DNA of 64,000 bases from a bacterium (GCA_021792615.1 JAJYUJ010000008.1:1-64000), one strand, 5' to 3'. Numbered from the stretch's first letter, positions 42,568-53,565 are shown. Notes: a model not told the origin generated them from the letters alone. Numbers and translations: made by a program.

Positions 42568-43010
42568 AGACAATTAAAATAGTGTTCCCGCTGATTTTAC
42601 TGCCGTTCTTTTTTTCCTGTGCCGCACAGAACAATGTTATCGACACCGGAAATACAATGCAGGAAAGATATGCAGCAATGAGACAGGAGGAGCAGTCTTT
42701 CAATGTAAATCTTATCCCGCCGGACAACGGCAGGGCGATATGGGAAGGAAAACAACTGGAAGATCCCTTCAACGTAAGGGTAAATCAGGGAAAGACCTAT
42801 CAAATAGAAATTGATACTGGTGACGGTAACGCATACAAGGGTACCGTTCAGGTCATCGGCGACGGTGGGACCGTCGGAATGCACCAGGGATTCGATGTGC
42901 GGCTGTCTGGTTATATCCGGGAGATGCTGAAACACACTAAGCAGGTATCCTACTATCTGAATTCGCCCGGCGGTAAACAGGAACTGCTGGTAACATTTTT
43001 TGCACCCTGA
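42564..43010 (+). CDS. Lipoprotein of unknown function
   Basis: A 148-residue lipoprotein using a GTG start that overlaps the mtnP stop as GTGA. The signal [19 protein letters not shown] gives acylated Cys19. The rest has a beta-strand-rich region ([36 protein letters not shown]) without a match I recognise. The longer upstream frame is rejected because it has no signal in the right place. It precedes lpxK by 67 bases, so a cell-envelope role is possible. Confidence 0.75.
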   Translation: MKTIKIVFPLILLPFFFSCAAQNNVIDTGNTMQERYAAMRQEEQSFNVNLIPPDNGRAIWEGKQLEDPFNVRVNQGKTYQIEIDTGDGNAYKGTVQVIGDGGTVGMHQGFDVRLSGYIREMLKHTKQVSYYLNSPGGKQELLVTFFAP

Positions 43011-43077
43011 CCCGATATCGTATTTTCTTGTCTACAGGGAATAGAGTCCAACGACAGCACATAAGTAAAAAGCCGAG

Positions 43078-44118
43078 ATGAATATTTTTTATAAAAAAAA
43101 CCCCCTGATCGATGTTGTGCTGCTGCCGTTGGTTGTGGTATCCCTTGTTTTCCGTTTCATAACGGACATACGAAGGTTCCTTTACCTGCAGGGTATCCTC
43201 AGCTCGTACCGGGCGAAAAGCCGCATCATATCCGTCGGCAACCTTACGGTCGGGGGCACGGGAAAGACGCCGATGGTCATCTACCTGAGCACGATCCTTA
43301 CCGGGAAAAGGCTTGCAGTTGTCTCAAGGGGCTACGGTTCCAAAGGCAGGGGAACCAGGATTGTTTCGGACGGTAAAAACATTCTCCTGGGTGCAGAGTT
43401 GTGTGGCGACGAACCGTACCTTATAGCGAAATCCATTCCCGGTGCGGTTGTTGCCGTTGGAGCGAAAAAAGCACAGGTCATCCGTTTTGTCGAGCAGCAG
43501 TATAGTCCGGACATTATTATACTGGATGACGGCTTTTCCCACCTTAAAGTGAAACGGGATCTGGACATCGTGCTGATTGACGGAGAGAAAGGTTTTGGGA
43601 ATGGCCACCTCCTGCCTGCGGGCCCTCTCAGGGAACCTCCGGGAGCGATGCGCCGTGCAGACAGTATCGGGGTAAAAGGGGAAGGGCACACGGTTGAAAA
43701 TCAGATCAAAAAATACGCACCGCTTGATAAGGTCTTTCATTTTACGTACCGCTTCAAGGGGATAAAAACTATCCGCCAAGACGCGGAAGTGGATGCGGGT
43801 ACCATGAAAAACAAAAAAGTGCTGGCGGTTGCGGGTATAGCATTCCCGGACAGCTTTTTCCGTACGCTTGAAGCGGCCGGCGTTCACCCTGCAAACTGTA
43901 TAGCCGGGCAGGACCACAGCACCTATGATAAAAATAAGCTCCGTATGCTTACGGAACGGTTCAGCCCGGATGCGGTAATAGTAACCGCAAAGGACGCGGT
44001 GAAGATTAAGGAAATAGAAAGGGACGAAGGAGTGCAGTGGTTGTACGCAGATATAGCAGTCTCAGAGGCCGGGGAAAATCTGAAAAACATACTCCGGAAG
44101 AAAGGTTTTCTGCCGTGA
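43078..44118 (+). CDS. lpxK: Tetraacyldisaccharide 4'-kinase
   Basis: A 346-residue membrane-bound kinase that phosphorylates the lipid A precursor at the 4' position. It has the N-terminal membrane segment (VVLLPLVVVSLVFRFI), the P-loop VGNLTVGGTGKTPMV, LAVVSRGYGSKGRG, then GDEPYLIAKSIPGAVVAV and DDGFSHLKVKRDLDIVLID, all typical; the DDGFQH motif reads DDGFSH here, with the catalytic Asp and His retained. The last bases form GTGA with the next start. Confidence 0.95.
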   Translation: MNIFYKKNPLIDVVLLPLVVVSLVFRFITDIRRFLYLQGILSSYRAKSRIISVGNLTVGGTGKTPMVIYLSTILTGKRLAVVSRGYGSKGRGTRIVSDGKNILLGAELCGDEPYLIAKSIPGAVVAVGAKKAQVIRFVEQQYSPDIIILDDGFSHLKVKRDLDIVLIDGEKGFGNGHLLPAGPLREPPGAMRRADSIGVKGEGHTVENQIKKYAPLDKVFHFTYRFKGIKTIRQDAEVDAGTMKNKKVLAVAGIAFPDSFFRTLEAAGVHPANCIAGQDHSTYDKNKLRMLTERFSPDAVIVTAKDAVKIKEIERDEGVQWLYADIAVSEAGENLKNILRKKGFLP

Positions 44119-45005
44119 TCAAAAAAGTCAGGCATTTTTTGGAATATAAAGTCGTACGTGCGCTCATCCTTTTCTTGAATATGTTTTCAGAAAAACAAAT
44201 CGCATCGATTGCGGCGTTCTTCGGGTTTTTGTGGTACAGGATAGACGCCAGGCACCGCGCGATCGCAAAAACAAACATAGGATACGCATTCCCCTCGATG
44301 TCCATGGAGAACAAGTCCAGGATTTTACAAGAAAGCTACAAGAACATCATAAAGACATTCATAACATTTCCCCGGATCGCGGATTTTCATGCGGAAAGCA
44401 TCAAAAAGACATTCGAATTTCAATGCGAAGAATACTACGAAGAGGCCCTCAAAAGAGGGAAGGGCGTGTTCCTGCTGACCGGCCATCTTTGCAACTGGGA
44501 ATTTGCGGCAGCAGCGCACAGCATAAAGCACGGGGGTCTTGTGGCAGTTGCAAAAGACATCCACAACCCCTTCATCGACAGCTACATAAAGGCCCTGCGC
44601 AAAAGTGCGCTTATAGATGTCGTAAGGCCGCGCAATGCGGTTTTCAGACTCCTCCGGAGCCTGAAGCAGGGAAAAACAATTGCCATGCTCCTCGATCAAA
44701 ACACCCTGCGCCATGAGGCGGTGTTCGTCAATTTCTTCGGCAGACCGGCGGCAACACAGTATGCAATGGCGTTGATGGCTTTAAAAACGGGCGCTGCCGT
44801 TGTTCCGGGGTTTATAAGCCCGGATCCCGTAAACGACAGGTACGTTATACGGTATGAAAAGCCAATCTATGCCGACGGTATCCAGGACAAGGAAAAAGCA
44901 GCGGAGAAGTTAACCCAGCAGTTTACAACGATCCTGGAGGACCAAATCAAAAGAGTTCCCGGACAATGGTTCTGGGTGCACAACAGGTTCAAAACCACAC
45001 TTTGA
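44115..45005 (+). CDS. lpxL: Lipid A acyltransferase (LpxL/HtrB family)
   Basis: A 296-residue membrane acyltransferase that adds secondary acyl chains to lipid A. The catalytic H-x4-(D/E) motif is GHLCNWEFA (His-x4-Glu), and RSLKQGKTIAMLLDQNTLRH, AVFVNFFGRPAATQYAMALM and PGQWFWVHNRFKT match the family; QW-WxHxRF is diagnostic. The start was set at GTG overlapping the lpxK stop; the longer frame reads through lpxK. The exact acyl position (LpxL or LpxM) cannot be told. Confidence 0.92.
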   Translation: MIKKVRHFLEYKVVRALILFLNMFSEKQIASIAAFFGFLWYRIDARHRAIAKTNIGYAFPSMSMENKSRILQESYKNIIKTFITFPRIADFHAESIKKTFEFQCEEYYEEALKRGKGVFLLTGHLCNWEFAAAAHSIKHGGLVAVAKDIHNPFIDSYIKALRKSALIDVVRPRNAVFRLLRSLKQGKTIAMLLDQNTLRHEAVFVNFFGRPAATQYAMALMALKTGAAVVPGFISPDPVNDRYVIRYEKPIYADGIQDKEKAAEKLTQQFTTILEDQIKRVPGQWFWVHNRFKTTL

Positions 45006-45050
45006 GGATATGAAGATAGCAGAAAAAGCATAAAGACCGCAGGCAGCAGC

Positions 45051-47294
45051 ATGAAAAAGAAAACAAAAAAAAAGGTGTACGTAATTTCCCTTGCAGCGGC
45101 AGGTATACTGGTTATTACCGCCTCGGTGTTTCTCTATTTTCTCTACGTGAAGATAACGGAGGTTTTTATTTCAAGAGGGTTTCCTTCGCCGTCCATCGTC
45201 TACGCTGCTCCCACATTCATACAAAACGGCATGGGTATGTCCATACAATCGCTGCAGGATAAATTGAATGCACTCGATTATCATGAGACAGACGCTGAGC
45301 CCGTGAAGCAGGGTAGTTATTCGGTGTCCGGAAATGCCGTGTATGTCTATACCAAAAAATTTGCTATGCCTGCCTATACCATAACGCCCGTGCAGGCCCG
45401 TATACCGGTATCCGGCGGCACGGTATCCGGTATGACCGATTTCAGCGGCACTGCGATAAGCAGCATCGAACTGGAACCCGAACAGCTTGCGGTATTTTTT
45501 GGTGATGATTTTAAAATGCGTATCCCGGTAGCGCTCCCCGCAATGCCGGATGACCTTCTCAATGCAGTCATTGTCACAGAGGATGCGCGGTTCTTTGAGC
45601 ACGGGGCCATAGATATAAACGGCATAATCAGGGCCATGATTGCGGATATCGCGTCCATGAGCATACAGCAGGGAGGCAGTACCATAACGCAACAGCTTGT
45701 AAAAATACTTTTTCTCAGTAATCAACGCACCTTCAGAAGGAAGTTCATGGAAGCGATCATGGCGTTAATGATAGCACACCGTTTTACAAAGGCGCAGATA
45801 CTCAATGCATACCTGAACGATGTTTATCTCGGACAGGATGGACACATCAGTATTGTCGGTATGGGGGCTGCAGCCAAATATTATTTTTCGAAGCCTGTAG
45901 CAAAGCTGACCCTCGCACAATGCGCCATGCTTGCAGGACTGATCGCATCACCGAACCGGTACTCGCCGATCTATGGCGGGGAAGAGGCCATGAAAAGAAG
46001 GAACTACGTCCTTTCCAGGATGATGTTGTACCATGTGATCACCAACAGCGAGTATCAGACCGCGCTCGGCGAGCCCATAACGGTAGAAGTGTCACCGGTA
46101 CATGTTAAAAAAGCTCCGTACTTTGTGGATTATATTGAAGGCCAGCTTTCAGAAAATTATTCAAAAGAACTCTTAACGACAGACGGCTTGAGAATTTTTA
46201 CAACGCTCGACCCGGATGTGCAGTCTATGGCTGAGAAAGCCATGGGTGAAGCACCGGCATCGCTTGAAGGTGCCATGGTTGTCATGCAGCCGCAAACAGG
46301 CTATGTGCTGGCCATGATAGGCGGCAGGGATTATAACAAAAGTCAGTTCAACCGGGCTGTTCTGTCGAGAAGGCAGATTGGCTCGTGCGTCAAACCTTTT
46401 ATCTATATGCTTGCATTTGAAACGATGGCGAAAGACGGCTTTTCCCAAATTACAACCATTGATGATGCGCCGTTGAAGATGGAAACCGGTGCAGGAGAAT
46501 GGGAGCCGCAAAACTATGACAAGCGGTTTTTAGGGTATATGACCGCACGCTATGCCTTGCAGCACTCGATCAATGTACCCGCGGTAAAGGTCTCGATGGA
46601 TGTGGGTATCGAAAAGATTTCGGGATTGCTCGAACTGCTCGGACTGGACTCGGATATTCCGGCATTTCCGTCTATTGCCCTCGGCAGTACAGCGACATCA
46701 CCGCTGGATCTGAGCCGGGTATATACGATATTTTCCAACAACGGGTATGAACCCGTAACACCGGTAAGTATAAAGGCCGTCACGGATATGGATAATAATA
46801 TTATCTATAAAACGGAACTGCAATTCAAACCTGTGGGCAGCGAACAGGCATGCTATGTCGTTACGAATGTGCTTCTTGGAAATGAGACAGAAGGCACGGG
46901 CAGGGGGTTGCGGCGGTTCGACATCCAGGGACAGTATTCCGGAAAAACCGGTACGACGAACGATTTCAGGGACACATGGTTTGCGGGATACACCCCGGAT
47001 GTCGTTGCTGTTGCCTGGTTGGGCTATGACAACGAGGCAAGGATCGGGGTGCCGGCTGCAGCAGTGGCTTTGCCGGTTGTCGGCAGATTTCTCGGCATGT
47101 ATACGCACCGGTACGGAGGCAAAGACTTCCCCGTGCCACCGGGCATAAAATTCTCCTGCGTCGACCGTTCCACAGGCCTGAGCGGCAGGAATATAACGGA
47201 TTGTGTTCAGGCCGCGTTCATATCCGGGACAGAACCAAGCAGGGGTGCAATAAACAGCATCATGGACTGGTTCAAACATCTGTTCAGAAAATAA
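45051..47294 (+). CDS. mrcB: Bifunctional penicillin-binding protein 1b-like
   Basis: A 747-residue peptidoglycan synthase. After a short basic cytoplasmic part and one membrane helix comes a UB2H-like region (SLQDKLNALDYHETD). The glycosyltransferase has VTEDARFFEHGAID (catalytic Glu177) and QQGGSTITQQLVK. The transpeptidase has SCVK (445-448), SIN (506-508) and KTGT (632-635), so both activities are intact. The UB2H start and the EDARFFEH variant point to PBP1b rather than PBP1a. It follows the lipid A genes by 45 bases. Confidence 0.93.
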   Translation: MKKKTKKKVYVISLAAAGILVITASVFLYFLYVKITEVFISRGFPSPSIVYAAPTFIQNGMGMSIQSLQDKLNALDYHETDAEPVKQGSYSVSGNAVYVYTKKFAMPAYTITPVQARIPVSGGTVSGMTDFSGTAISSIELEPEQLAVFFGDDFKMRIPVALPAMPDDLLNAVIVTEDARFFEHGAIDINGIIRAMIADIASMSIQQGGSTITQQLVKILFLSNQRTFRRKFMEAIMALMIAHRFTKAQILNAYLNDVYLGQDGHISIVGMGAAAKYYFSKPVAKLTLAQCAMLAGLIASPNRYSPIYGGEEAMKRRNYVLSRMMLYHVITNSEYQTALGEPITVEVSPVHVKKAPYFVDYIEGQLSENYSKELLTTDGLRIFTTLDPDVQSMAEKAMGEAPASLEGAMVVMQPQTGYVLAMIGGRDYNKSQFNRAVLSRRQIGSCVKPFIYMLAFETMAKDGFSQITTIDDAPLKMETGAGEWEPQNYDKRFLGYMTARYALQHSINVPAVKVSMDVGIEKISGLLELLGLDSDIPAFPSIALGSTATSPLDLSRVYTIFSNNGYEPVTPVSIKAVTDMDNNIIYKTELQFKPVGSEQACYVVTNVLLGNETEGTGRGLRRFDIQGQYSGKTGTTNDFRDTWFAGYTPDVVAVAWLGYDNEARIGVPAAAVALPVVGRFLGMYTHRYGGKDFPVPPGIKFSCVDRSTGLSGRNITDCVQAAFISGTEPSRGAINSIMDWFKHLFRK

Positions 47295-47405
47295 ACCCCT
47301 GAGAAAATCAAGCTATACCCGGTTCCCGGTTTCCTTTCACTTGTCTATCACACGGTGTTCATCCCATATTGACAAATAAACAGAGAAAAGATATGAAAAC
47401 ACATT

Positions 47406-48350
47406 ATGTCCGATTTTAATAACAGTTTACTTAAACTGTCCGAAAACATCGAAAAGGTGATTGTAGGGAAAAAGGACGTAATAGATCTGGCCGTTATAAC
47501 CCTCTTGTGTCGCGGGCACCTATTGATTGAAGATGTCCCGGGCCTGGGTAAAACGATGCTGGCAAGGGCCATCGCCGGTTCTCTGGCTCTTCATTTTAAA
47601 AGAATCCAATTTACTCCGGACCTGCTCCCGTCGGATATTACCGGTGTATCCATCTATAATCAGAAAACCGGTGAATTCGAATTCAGGTCCGGGCCGGTGT
47701 TTACAAATATCCTTCTTGCGGATGAGATTAACAGGACGACACCGAGGACCCAGTCCAGCTTGCTGGAATCCATGGAGGAGTCGCAGGTCACGATAGACGG
47801 TAAAACTTACCCGCTCCCTGAAACATTCATGGTCATTGCCACCCAGAACCCCATTGAGCTCCAGGGCACATATCCTTTACCAGAAGCGCAGCTCGATAGG
47901 TTTTTTATGAAGATAAAGGTCGGGTATCCTTCGATCGAGCAGGAAGTGAAAGTAATGGAAATGCAGGTGAAGGAACATCCGATTCATTCGATTTCATCGG
48001 TTCTTTCCAGCAACGAGTTGAAGACAATGCAGGATGCAGTAAAGGACGTTTATCTGGACAAATCCGTCAAGGAGTATATCGTCCAGATCGTCGATGCCAC
48101 TCGTGAGCATACGCACCTTAACCTCGGAGCAAGCCCGAGAGGATCTATTTATCTTATGAGGGCGTCTCAGGCGATGGCCCTGCTGCAGGGTGTAAGTTTT
48201 GTAGAGCCGTCAATCGTAAAACATATGGCCGTGCCGATCCTGTCACACCGGATTATGGTCAAACCACAGTCAAAGCTTGAAGGAATGACTCCGGAAAAGG
48301 TACTGGAAGATATACTGAGCAGTGTGCCTGTCCCCGTAAGACAATCCTGA
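47406..48350 (+). CDS. MoxR-type AAA+ ATPase
   Basis: A 314-residue AAA+ chaperone-like ATPase. The P-loop is EDVPGLGKTMLARAIAG, Walker B LLADEINRTTPRTQSSLLESM, sensor motifs FMVIATQNPIELQGTYPLPE with AQLDRFFMKI. MoxR ATPases are encoded with DUF58 and transglutaminase proteins, as here, and are thought to assist assembly of a partner complex. It starts a three-gene operon (2-base spacing to DUF58, overlap to the transglutaminase). Confidence 0.95.
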   Translation: MSDFNNSLLKLSENIEKVIVGKKDVIDLAVITLLCRGHLLIEDVPGLGKTMLARAIAGSLALHFKRIQFTPDLLPSDITGVSIYNQKTGEFEFRSGPVFTNILLADEINRTTPRTQSSLLESMEESQVTIDGKTYPLPETFMVIATQNPIELQGTYPLPEAQLDRFFMKIKVGYPSIEQEVKVMEMQVKEHPIHSISSVLSSNELKTMQDAVKDVYLDKSVKEYIVQIVDATREHTHLNLGASPRGSIYLMRASQAMALLQGVSFVEPSIVKHMAVPILSHRIMVKPQSKLEGMTPEKVLEDILSSVPVPVRQS

Positions 48351-48351
48351 G

Positions 48352-49611
48352 ATGAGAAGATTCATAACGAAAAGGACGGCGTTGATTTTGATCGCTGTCG
48401 TCCTTTTCCTTATTGCGTGGAACAGGAACATTAACCTCCTGTACGGCATGTTCGCTATTCTTACTTCCCTGATTATACTGTCCCATCTCCTTCCCCGGTA
48501 TGCCATAAAAGGCCTGATCGTAACCAGGACACTTCAACCCGTTGCGTTTGAAGACGATGAGATAGAGGTAAAGATCTATGTCGAAAAGAATGCGTGGACA
48601 AAAGGCTACATGATCGAAATAACGGATTCCATGCCTGCTGCCGGGCCATCGTTCCAGAAGCCCATGGTGTTCATCGCAAAACTGCCGGTGAAAAGGAAAC
48701 AGGAGTTTTCCTTTAAGACGGTTTGCTATAAGAGAGGAGTGTATTCCGTCGGCCCCATATCCGTAAGCTCGGCCTACCCGCTCGGCATCGTTTCTGTCAA
48801 TAAACCGGCAGACAACGCCAGGAAGACGCTGACCATTTACCCGAAATTGTTTTCCATAGCATCGTTTCCTCTTGTGGCCGGTACCACCATGCCCATGAGT
48901 GGTACGGAGGCTATGGCGAAGTCAGGCGGTAACGAAGATTTCTTTGGTACAAGAGAGTACAGGCAGGGTGACAGCCTTAAATTCATACATTGGCCATCCA
49001 CAGCCAGACACGGTCAATTGATCGTCAAAGAGTTTGAAATACGGGCATCTACCGAGGTCACGGTTCTTATGGATCTGCACAAAGACTCGTGTACGGGCAC
49101 AGGGAGGGAAACGACGCTGGAATACGCCGTTAAAATAGCCGGATCGGTTGCAAGGTTTGCGATCGAAAAAGGCCACCATGTCCAGTTCATCGGCTACGGG
49201 GAAAAAAAGCATGTCGTACCGTCTGCAAGGGGCATTGACCAGCTTGCGTTTATTCTGGACGTGCTTGCGAAAGTACAGGCCGACAGCACTGTACCGTATC
49301 ACCGGGCGATAACAATGTCCGCAGGGCTTCTCAGAGACGGAGGGACAGTGGTGCTGATGTTTTCCAGACTGGATTCCAATATCAGAGATTACGTTTACCC
49401 CATGGGCATTCTCAGGTCAAAGAGGATAAAGCCGGTTTGTGTTTTTTTAAACGACAAAAGCTTTCAAGGTGATGTGTCCGCGCCCGAGCATGACGAGAAA
49501 TCACCGGGGACCCGGTTTGTGCATGAGTTCATAAAGGAGTTTGCGAGCGAGTACCCGTCCGTCTATTTCGTATCGAAAGGGGACAACTTGCAGGACGTAT
49601 TCGCCGTATGA
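48352..49611 (+). CDS. DUF58 protein
   Basis: A 419-residue protein with two N-terminal membrane helices ([31 protein letters not shown]) and the DUF58 core [20 protein letters not shown], then [12 protein letters not shown]. The following part ([16 protein letters not shown]) is a vWA-like fold with an acidic metal-binding start. DUF58 proteins are found with MoxR, presumably as its substrate. The last 4 bases overlap the transglutaminase start. Confidence 0.93.
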   Translation: MRRFITKRTALILIAVVLFLIAWNRNINLLYGMFAILTSLIILSHLLPRYAIKGLIVTRTLQPVAFEDDEIEVKIYVEKNAWTKGYMIEITDSMPAAGPSFQKPMVFIAKLPVKRKQEFSFKTVCYKRGVYSVGPISVSSAYPLGIVSVNKPADNARKTLTIYPKLFSIASFPLVAGTTMPMSGTEAMAKSGGNEDFFGTREYRQGDSLKFIHWPSTARHGQLIVKEFEIRASTEVTVLMDLHKDSCTGTGRETTLEYAVKIAGSVARFAIEKGHHVQFIGYGEKKHVVPSARGIDQLAFILDVLAKVQADSTVPYHRAITMSAGLLRDGGTVVLMFSRLDSNIRDYVYPMGILRSKRIKPVCVFLNDKSFQGDVSAPEHDEKSPGTRFVHEFIKEFASEYPSVYFVSKGDNLQDVFAV

Positions 49612-51884
49612 ACAAGATAAAGTATTCCCCTGTTTACATAGGCATGTATTTTCTTCTGGTTTCAGCAATACTCGCCGTACAGAGCACGCGAAACGGTGCG
49701 GTGATGACTTTGGTGTATACCGCAGCCTGGGCAATCATATATGGGATAGGGCTCATCTGTGGGTGGCAATATAAGGAAAAGGGGACAAAAGCGTTTGTCA
49801 TAATAACGAACGTTCTCGCAGTATTTGCTCTGGTCGTGTTTTTAGCCAGCTTTGTATTTTCCGGTGTGGTTGATGGCTTGATCGCCTGTCTTCTGTGGCT
49901 CCAGGCAGGAAGGAACTTTACCATCTCCCTGCGGAGAGACATATTTTATACCTATTTTGTTTCCCTTATCCTGATCCTCTATGCATCGAGCATCAGCAAA
50001 GCGACGGTATTTGTTTTCTTTATTATTCTGTATGTCCTTGCAGGAATGTTTACTTTCATGGCCGAACATCTCGATGAAAGGATCTCTTATGCGAGCGGAG
50101 GAGACAGAGACACCTTGACGAAAGGTATGCATCTGCCGGTCAAGGGTGGGGTACTTTCCCTTATGACCCTTGCTATTGCCGCGGTCATATTCCTGATAGT
50201 TCCGATGTTTCCATCTCCGCACATCCAGTCGTTCCCGTCAGTTGGTGGATGGTCATACAGAAACGTGTGGCAGAAAAGAAGAAAAGGTGAAAAAAAAGAT
50301 ACCGGCAGGGGCGAAAACGCATTTCTTGGATTGCAGGTTTTTAACGGTACAGTGCGGGCCGGAAAAGGAAAAACCACAAAATCCGTAGAGCACAAGCCTA
50401 CTTTCAAGGAAATGTATAACGGCTTTAAAAAGAAATTCGATATTACATCTCCAGGACGATGCATGCTTTCCAACAGAATCGTTTTCTACCTCCAGGCCGA
50501 TCGTCCCTTATATCTCCGGGGAAAAATATTTGATAGTTTCAACGGCCGCGTTTGGAAAAACAGCAGCAACGGGAGTGAGACCGTGTTAATCAACAAGGGT
50601 GTTTTTACCTTCGATATATTCACCTACGAAAAAGAAGCTGAAGAGGGAGGCGTGGGACAGGTATATACTATCGAAAGGAATATGCCCGATATTATATTTA
50701 CAGCATATAAACCGCTTAAACTGTGGTTCCCGGGAGATGCGGTGCAGAAGGAATATGACCTGTCGCTGCGTGCCTCCGGCTATCTGCACAGCGGGACCAT
50801 ATATTCTGTGCTCTCGGAAATAAGAGACGTGGACGGCAGGCAGACCGGAGGGTGGGAGCCTTTGGACAGGGCCGACCTGCACCGTTACCTCCAGCTTCCG
50901 AAAAGACTGCCCGAAAAGATAAAAAAACTTGCATGGTCCGTTGCCGGAAGTGTGAAAAGTAATTATGAAAAAGCAGAGGTCGTGGAGCACTATCTCAAGA
51001 CCCATTATACCTATACGCTGGCAACCATTTTTGAGAAACCAAAAGGAGACCCTGTCTCCTATTTCCTTTTTCAACGAAAAGAAGGACACTCCGAGTATTT
51101 CGCATCTTCCATGGTTGTCCTGCTCAGGACGCTCCATGTTCCTGCCAGGCTGGTCACGGGATATTATGCCGCACATTACAATCCCATTACAGGCTATTAC
51201 GAGGTCAGGGAATTGGACGCCCATGCGTGGGTTGAGGCCTATGTCAACTATGCATGGATAACCTTTGATCCGACACCCGGTTTTCAGTGCCCTTTGCCTC
51301 ACCATGCACACGGGTACCTCATTGCTTCAGCACTGATGCGATATTTAAAAAACCGTTTTCGGATCGCCGGTATGACCAACCGGGAAACCAGATGGGTAAA
51401 AGCTTTGCAAAAGACTCAAAACTCTTTTGACCGGGTCGCAATGTTCCTGAAGAAGGCATGGATGATTTTTAAAGAACATATATGGGTATGGCTGAAGTCC
51501 ATAGGCATTATTGGCCTCATTGGCGGACTATTCGCGGCAGTTATTGCAGTTGTTATACATTTTATTTTACAACCAGCCTTTGATTTGTTGCGATTGAAAA
51601 GAATGAAAAACAAAGATCCGGAAAAATTTATTATACATTGTTATTGGGCGATGGAGAGATGTTTTAAGAGAAAGGGCGTTCCGAGACCTCGTTCCTGCAC
51701 ACCCGGGGAATATGGGACTGACCTTACGGTTCGGTACCGGCACCTTGCCGGACAGATAAGAACGATTACCGGTTTGTTCCAGCTGGCTGTATACGGCGCC
51801 TATGCACTGAATACGGTGGACATAGAAAATGCATACCAGGCCTACAAGGAGATAGAGTTCGGCCGTCATACCGGCAGAAAATGA
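49608..51884 (+). CDS. TgpA-like transglutaminase protein with serine at the catalytic cysteine position
   Basis: A 758-residue membrane protein of the DUF3488/TgpA type. Several N-terminal helices (residues about 10-210), a large periplasmic part and the transglutaminase core (about 480-560), one further membrane helix near 640 and a cytoplasmic C-terminal DUF4129-like part. The core reads [18 protein letters not shown] with Ser495 (TCC) where family members have Cys; His539 ([10 protein letters not shown]) and Asp554 (FDPTP) are kept with normal spacing. The protein is full-length and lies in a normal moxR-DUF58-tgpA operon, so the substitution is not part of general decay. Confidence 0.88.
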   Translation: MNKIKYSPVYIGMYFLLVSAILAVQSTRNGAVMTLVYTAAWAIIYGIGLICGWQYKEKGTKAFVIITNVLAVFALVVFLASFVFSGVVDGLIACLLWLQAGRNFTISLRRDIFYTYFVSLILILYASSISKATVFVFFIILYVLAGMFTFMAEHLDERISYASGGDRDTLTKGMHLPVKGGVLSLMTLAIAAVIFLIVPMFPSPHIQSFPSVGGWSYRNVWQKRRKGEKKDTGRGENAFLGLQVFNGTVRAGKGKTTKSVEHKPTFKEMYNGFKKKFDITSPGRCMLSNRIVFYLQADRPLYLRGKIFDSFNGRVWKNSSNGSETVLINKGVFTFDIFTYEKEAEEGGVGQVYTIERNMPDIIFTAYKPLKLWFPGDAVQKEYDLSLRASGYLHSGTIYSVLSEIRDVDGRQTGGWEPLDRADLHRYLQLPKRLPEKIKKLAWSVAGSVKSNYEKAEVVEHYLKTHYTYTLATIFEKPKGDPVSYFLFQRKEGHSEYFASSMVVLLRTLHVPARLVTGYYAAHYNPITGYYEVRELDAHAWVEAYVNYAWITFDPTPGFQCPLPHHAHGYLIASALMRYLKNRFRIAGMTNRETRWVKALQKTQNSFDRVAMFLKKAWMIFKEHIWVWLKSIGIIGLIGGLFAAVIAVVIHFILQPAFDLLRLKRMKNKDPEKFIIHCYWAMERCFKRKGVPRPRSCTPGEYGTDLTVRYRHLAGQIRTITGLFQLAVYGAYALNTVDIENAYQAYKEIEFGRHTGRK

Positions 51885-51979
51885 GGTGAATCTCTTGGAC
51901 AATAATGGTTTTCCGGTTGGTGCTCATCATTGGAGAGATGAGGCGGGGAAGGGAGATAATAACGAGACGCAGAGAACAT

Positions 51980-52008
51980 CTCACAACCTTCCTTTTTTGT
52001 GATATAAT
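51980..52008 (+). promoter_or_regulatory. Promoter of the C69 dipeptidase gene
   Basis: TATAAT (52003-52008) preceded by TGA, i.e. an extended -10, with CTCACA (51980-51985, four of six matches) 17 bases upstream. It gives a leader of about 160 bases before the ATG at 52174. Confidence 0.6.
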
Positions 52009-52173
52009 GCCCTTACAAGAGAAAGTAACCTAAATTCACTACGTGCACGATGAAGACGCCGAAGTTAAAAATATATTTCGTGAACAGGCCGCACCGGAGA
52101 CGGATGGCCGGGCAGAATGCCGGTAGGAGAAGTCCGCATCATGCCTTTTTATATTCTGTGAAAGGAGACCCTC

Positions 52174-53520
52174 ATGTGTGATACAATCGTTGCTACAGCA
52201 AAGGCAACCGCCGATGGAACTGTCATACTTGCAAAGAACAGCGACAGGGAAGCCAACGAAGCCCAGCTTTGGAAGTACATTGCCCGTCGATCGTATGCCG
52301 GGGACACACAACTCCAGTGCACCTACATTTCTATCCCTCAGGTAAAGGAAACCCATGAAATGTTTCTGTCAAAGCCGTTCTGGATGTGGGGAGGCGAGAT
52401 GGGTGCAAACGCCAAGGGTCTTGCCATTGGCAATGAAGCGGTTTTTACGAAAGAACCGTACGAAAAAACGGGACTGCTTGGCATGGATTTAATACGCCTT
52501 GCACTTGAGCGGTGCAGCAGCGCCTATGACGCGCTCATGTTAACAACGGAGCTTATCGAATGGTATGGGCAGGGCGGCAACGGCGGAATGGCTCATAAGC
52601 TTTATTATCACAATTCATTTATTTTTGCCGATACCAAAGAAGCCTACCTCCTTGAAACAGCGAATAAACATTGGACAGCCATGAAAGTCGACGGTGTCAG
52701 AAGCATTTCCAACGGCCTGACTATTGAAGAGGATTTTGACTCTTCTTCCAAAGGTATCCAGGACTATGCTCGTCAAAAAGGGTATCTGAAAAAAGGGCAG
52801 ACGTTTAATTTCCGGAAGTGTTTTTCTGATACCTTGTACACCCGTTTTTCACGATGTTCGGACAGGCAAACCCGTACCACTGCCTGCGCCCTCCGAGATA
52901 ATACGTCCCTGACTCCAAAAAAAATGTTCGCCATTCTCCGGGATCACGGAAACAGCGATACGCCTCTGCCTCCGGACAAAACATCCATGGGTACCGTTTG
53001 TATGCATGCATCGTTCGGGCCGCTGCGCACGAGTCAATCGGTTGCCGCTTTTGTTGCACATCTGCGCGCGGATACGCCTGTTTTCTGGGCAACGGGTTCA
53101 TCGGCAACCTGTACCAGTGTCTTTATGCCGTTCTATCTTACCGGTAAGGAGATAGATTATTTTCCGGCCGAAGAAACCGGTACCTATTCACCGGCATCAT
53201 ACTGGTGGATGCATGAAAAGATCCACCGCCAGGCAATTTTCAAATGGGACTTCTTTCAGAAATATATTGTTCCTGACAGGAAAGGATTGGAGGAAGAGTT
53301 CGCTGTAAAGGAACAGGAGATCTACAAGCAGAAGAACACTCCTCTGCAAAAGTATTTTGATTTTTCCCGGTCTTGCGTTGAAAAGGTCCTCGGTATTCAC
53401 GGGAAATGGGAAAAAGAATTGAAAGAAGCTCCGTATTCCAAAATAAAAACTACCTTCAAGCTTTTCTGGAATGCGCAAACGAAAAAAGCCCAACTGAAGG
53501 GCAACGGAGTTACCCCTTAA
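52174..53520 (+). CDS. C69 family dipeptidase (secernin-like)
   Basis: A 448-residue N-terminal-nucleophile hydrolase of family C69. It starts MCDTIVATAKATADGTVILA and KNSDREANEAQ; after Met removal Cys2 becomes the nucleophile, as in dipeptidase A and secernins. Other family segments are GMDLIRLALERCSSAYDAL and LLETANKHWTAMKVDGVRSI, with PETGTYSPASYWWMHEKIHR-type residues near the C-terminus. No signal peptide, so it acts in the cytoplasm. GAAAGGAGA precedes the ATG. Confidence 0.9.
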   Translation: MCDTIVATAKATADGTVILAKNSDREANEAQLWKYIARRSYAGDTQLQCTYISIPQVKETHEMFLSKPFWMWGGEMGANAKGLAIGNEAVFTKEPYEKTGLLGMDLIRLALERCSSAYDALMLTTELIEWYGQGGNGGMAHKLYYHNSFIFADTKEAYLLETANKHWTAMKVDGVRSISNGLTIEEDFDSSSKGIQDYARQKGYLKKGQTFNFRKCFSDTLYTRFSRCSDRQTRTTACALRDNTSLTPKKMFAILRDHGNSDTPLPPDKTSMGTVCMHASFGPLRTSQSVAAFVAHLRADTPVFWATGSSATCTSVFMPFYLTGKEIDYFPAEETGTYSPASYWWMHEKIHRQAIFKWDFFQKYIVPDRKGLEEEFAVKEQEIYKQKNTPLQKYFDFSRSCVEKVLGIHGKWEKELKEAPYSKIKTTFKLFWNAQTKKAQLKGNGVTP

Positions 53521-53532
53521 CACTTTGTTTCG

Positions 53533-53559
53533 TCCTCCTTTTCTAAAGAAGGAGGCTTT
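53533..53559 (+). terminator. Probable terminator after the C69 dipeptidase
   Basis: CCTCCTT (53534-53540) pairs with AAGGAGG (53549-53555), followed by CTTTGA. The T-run is short. It is directly followed by a 227-bp repeat copy. Confidence 0.5.
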
Positions 53560-53565
53560 GATAAA

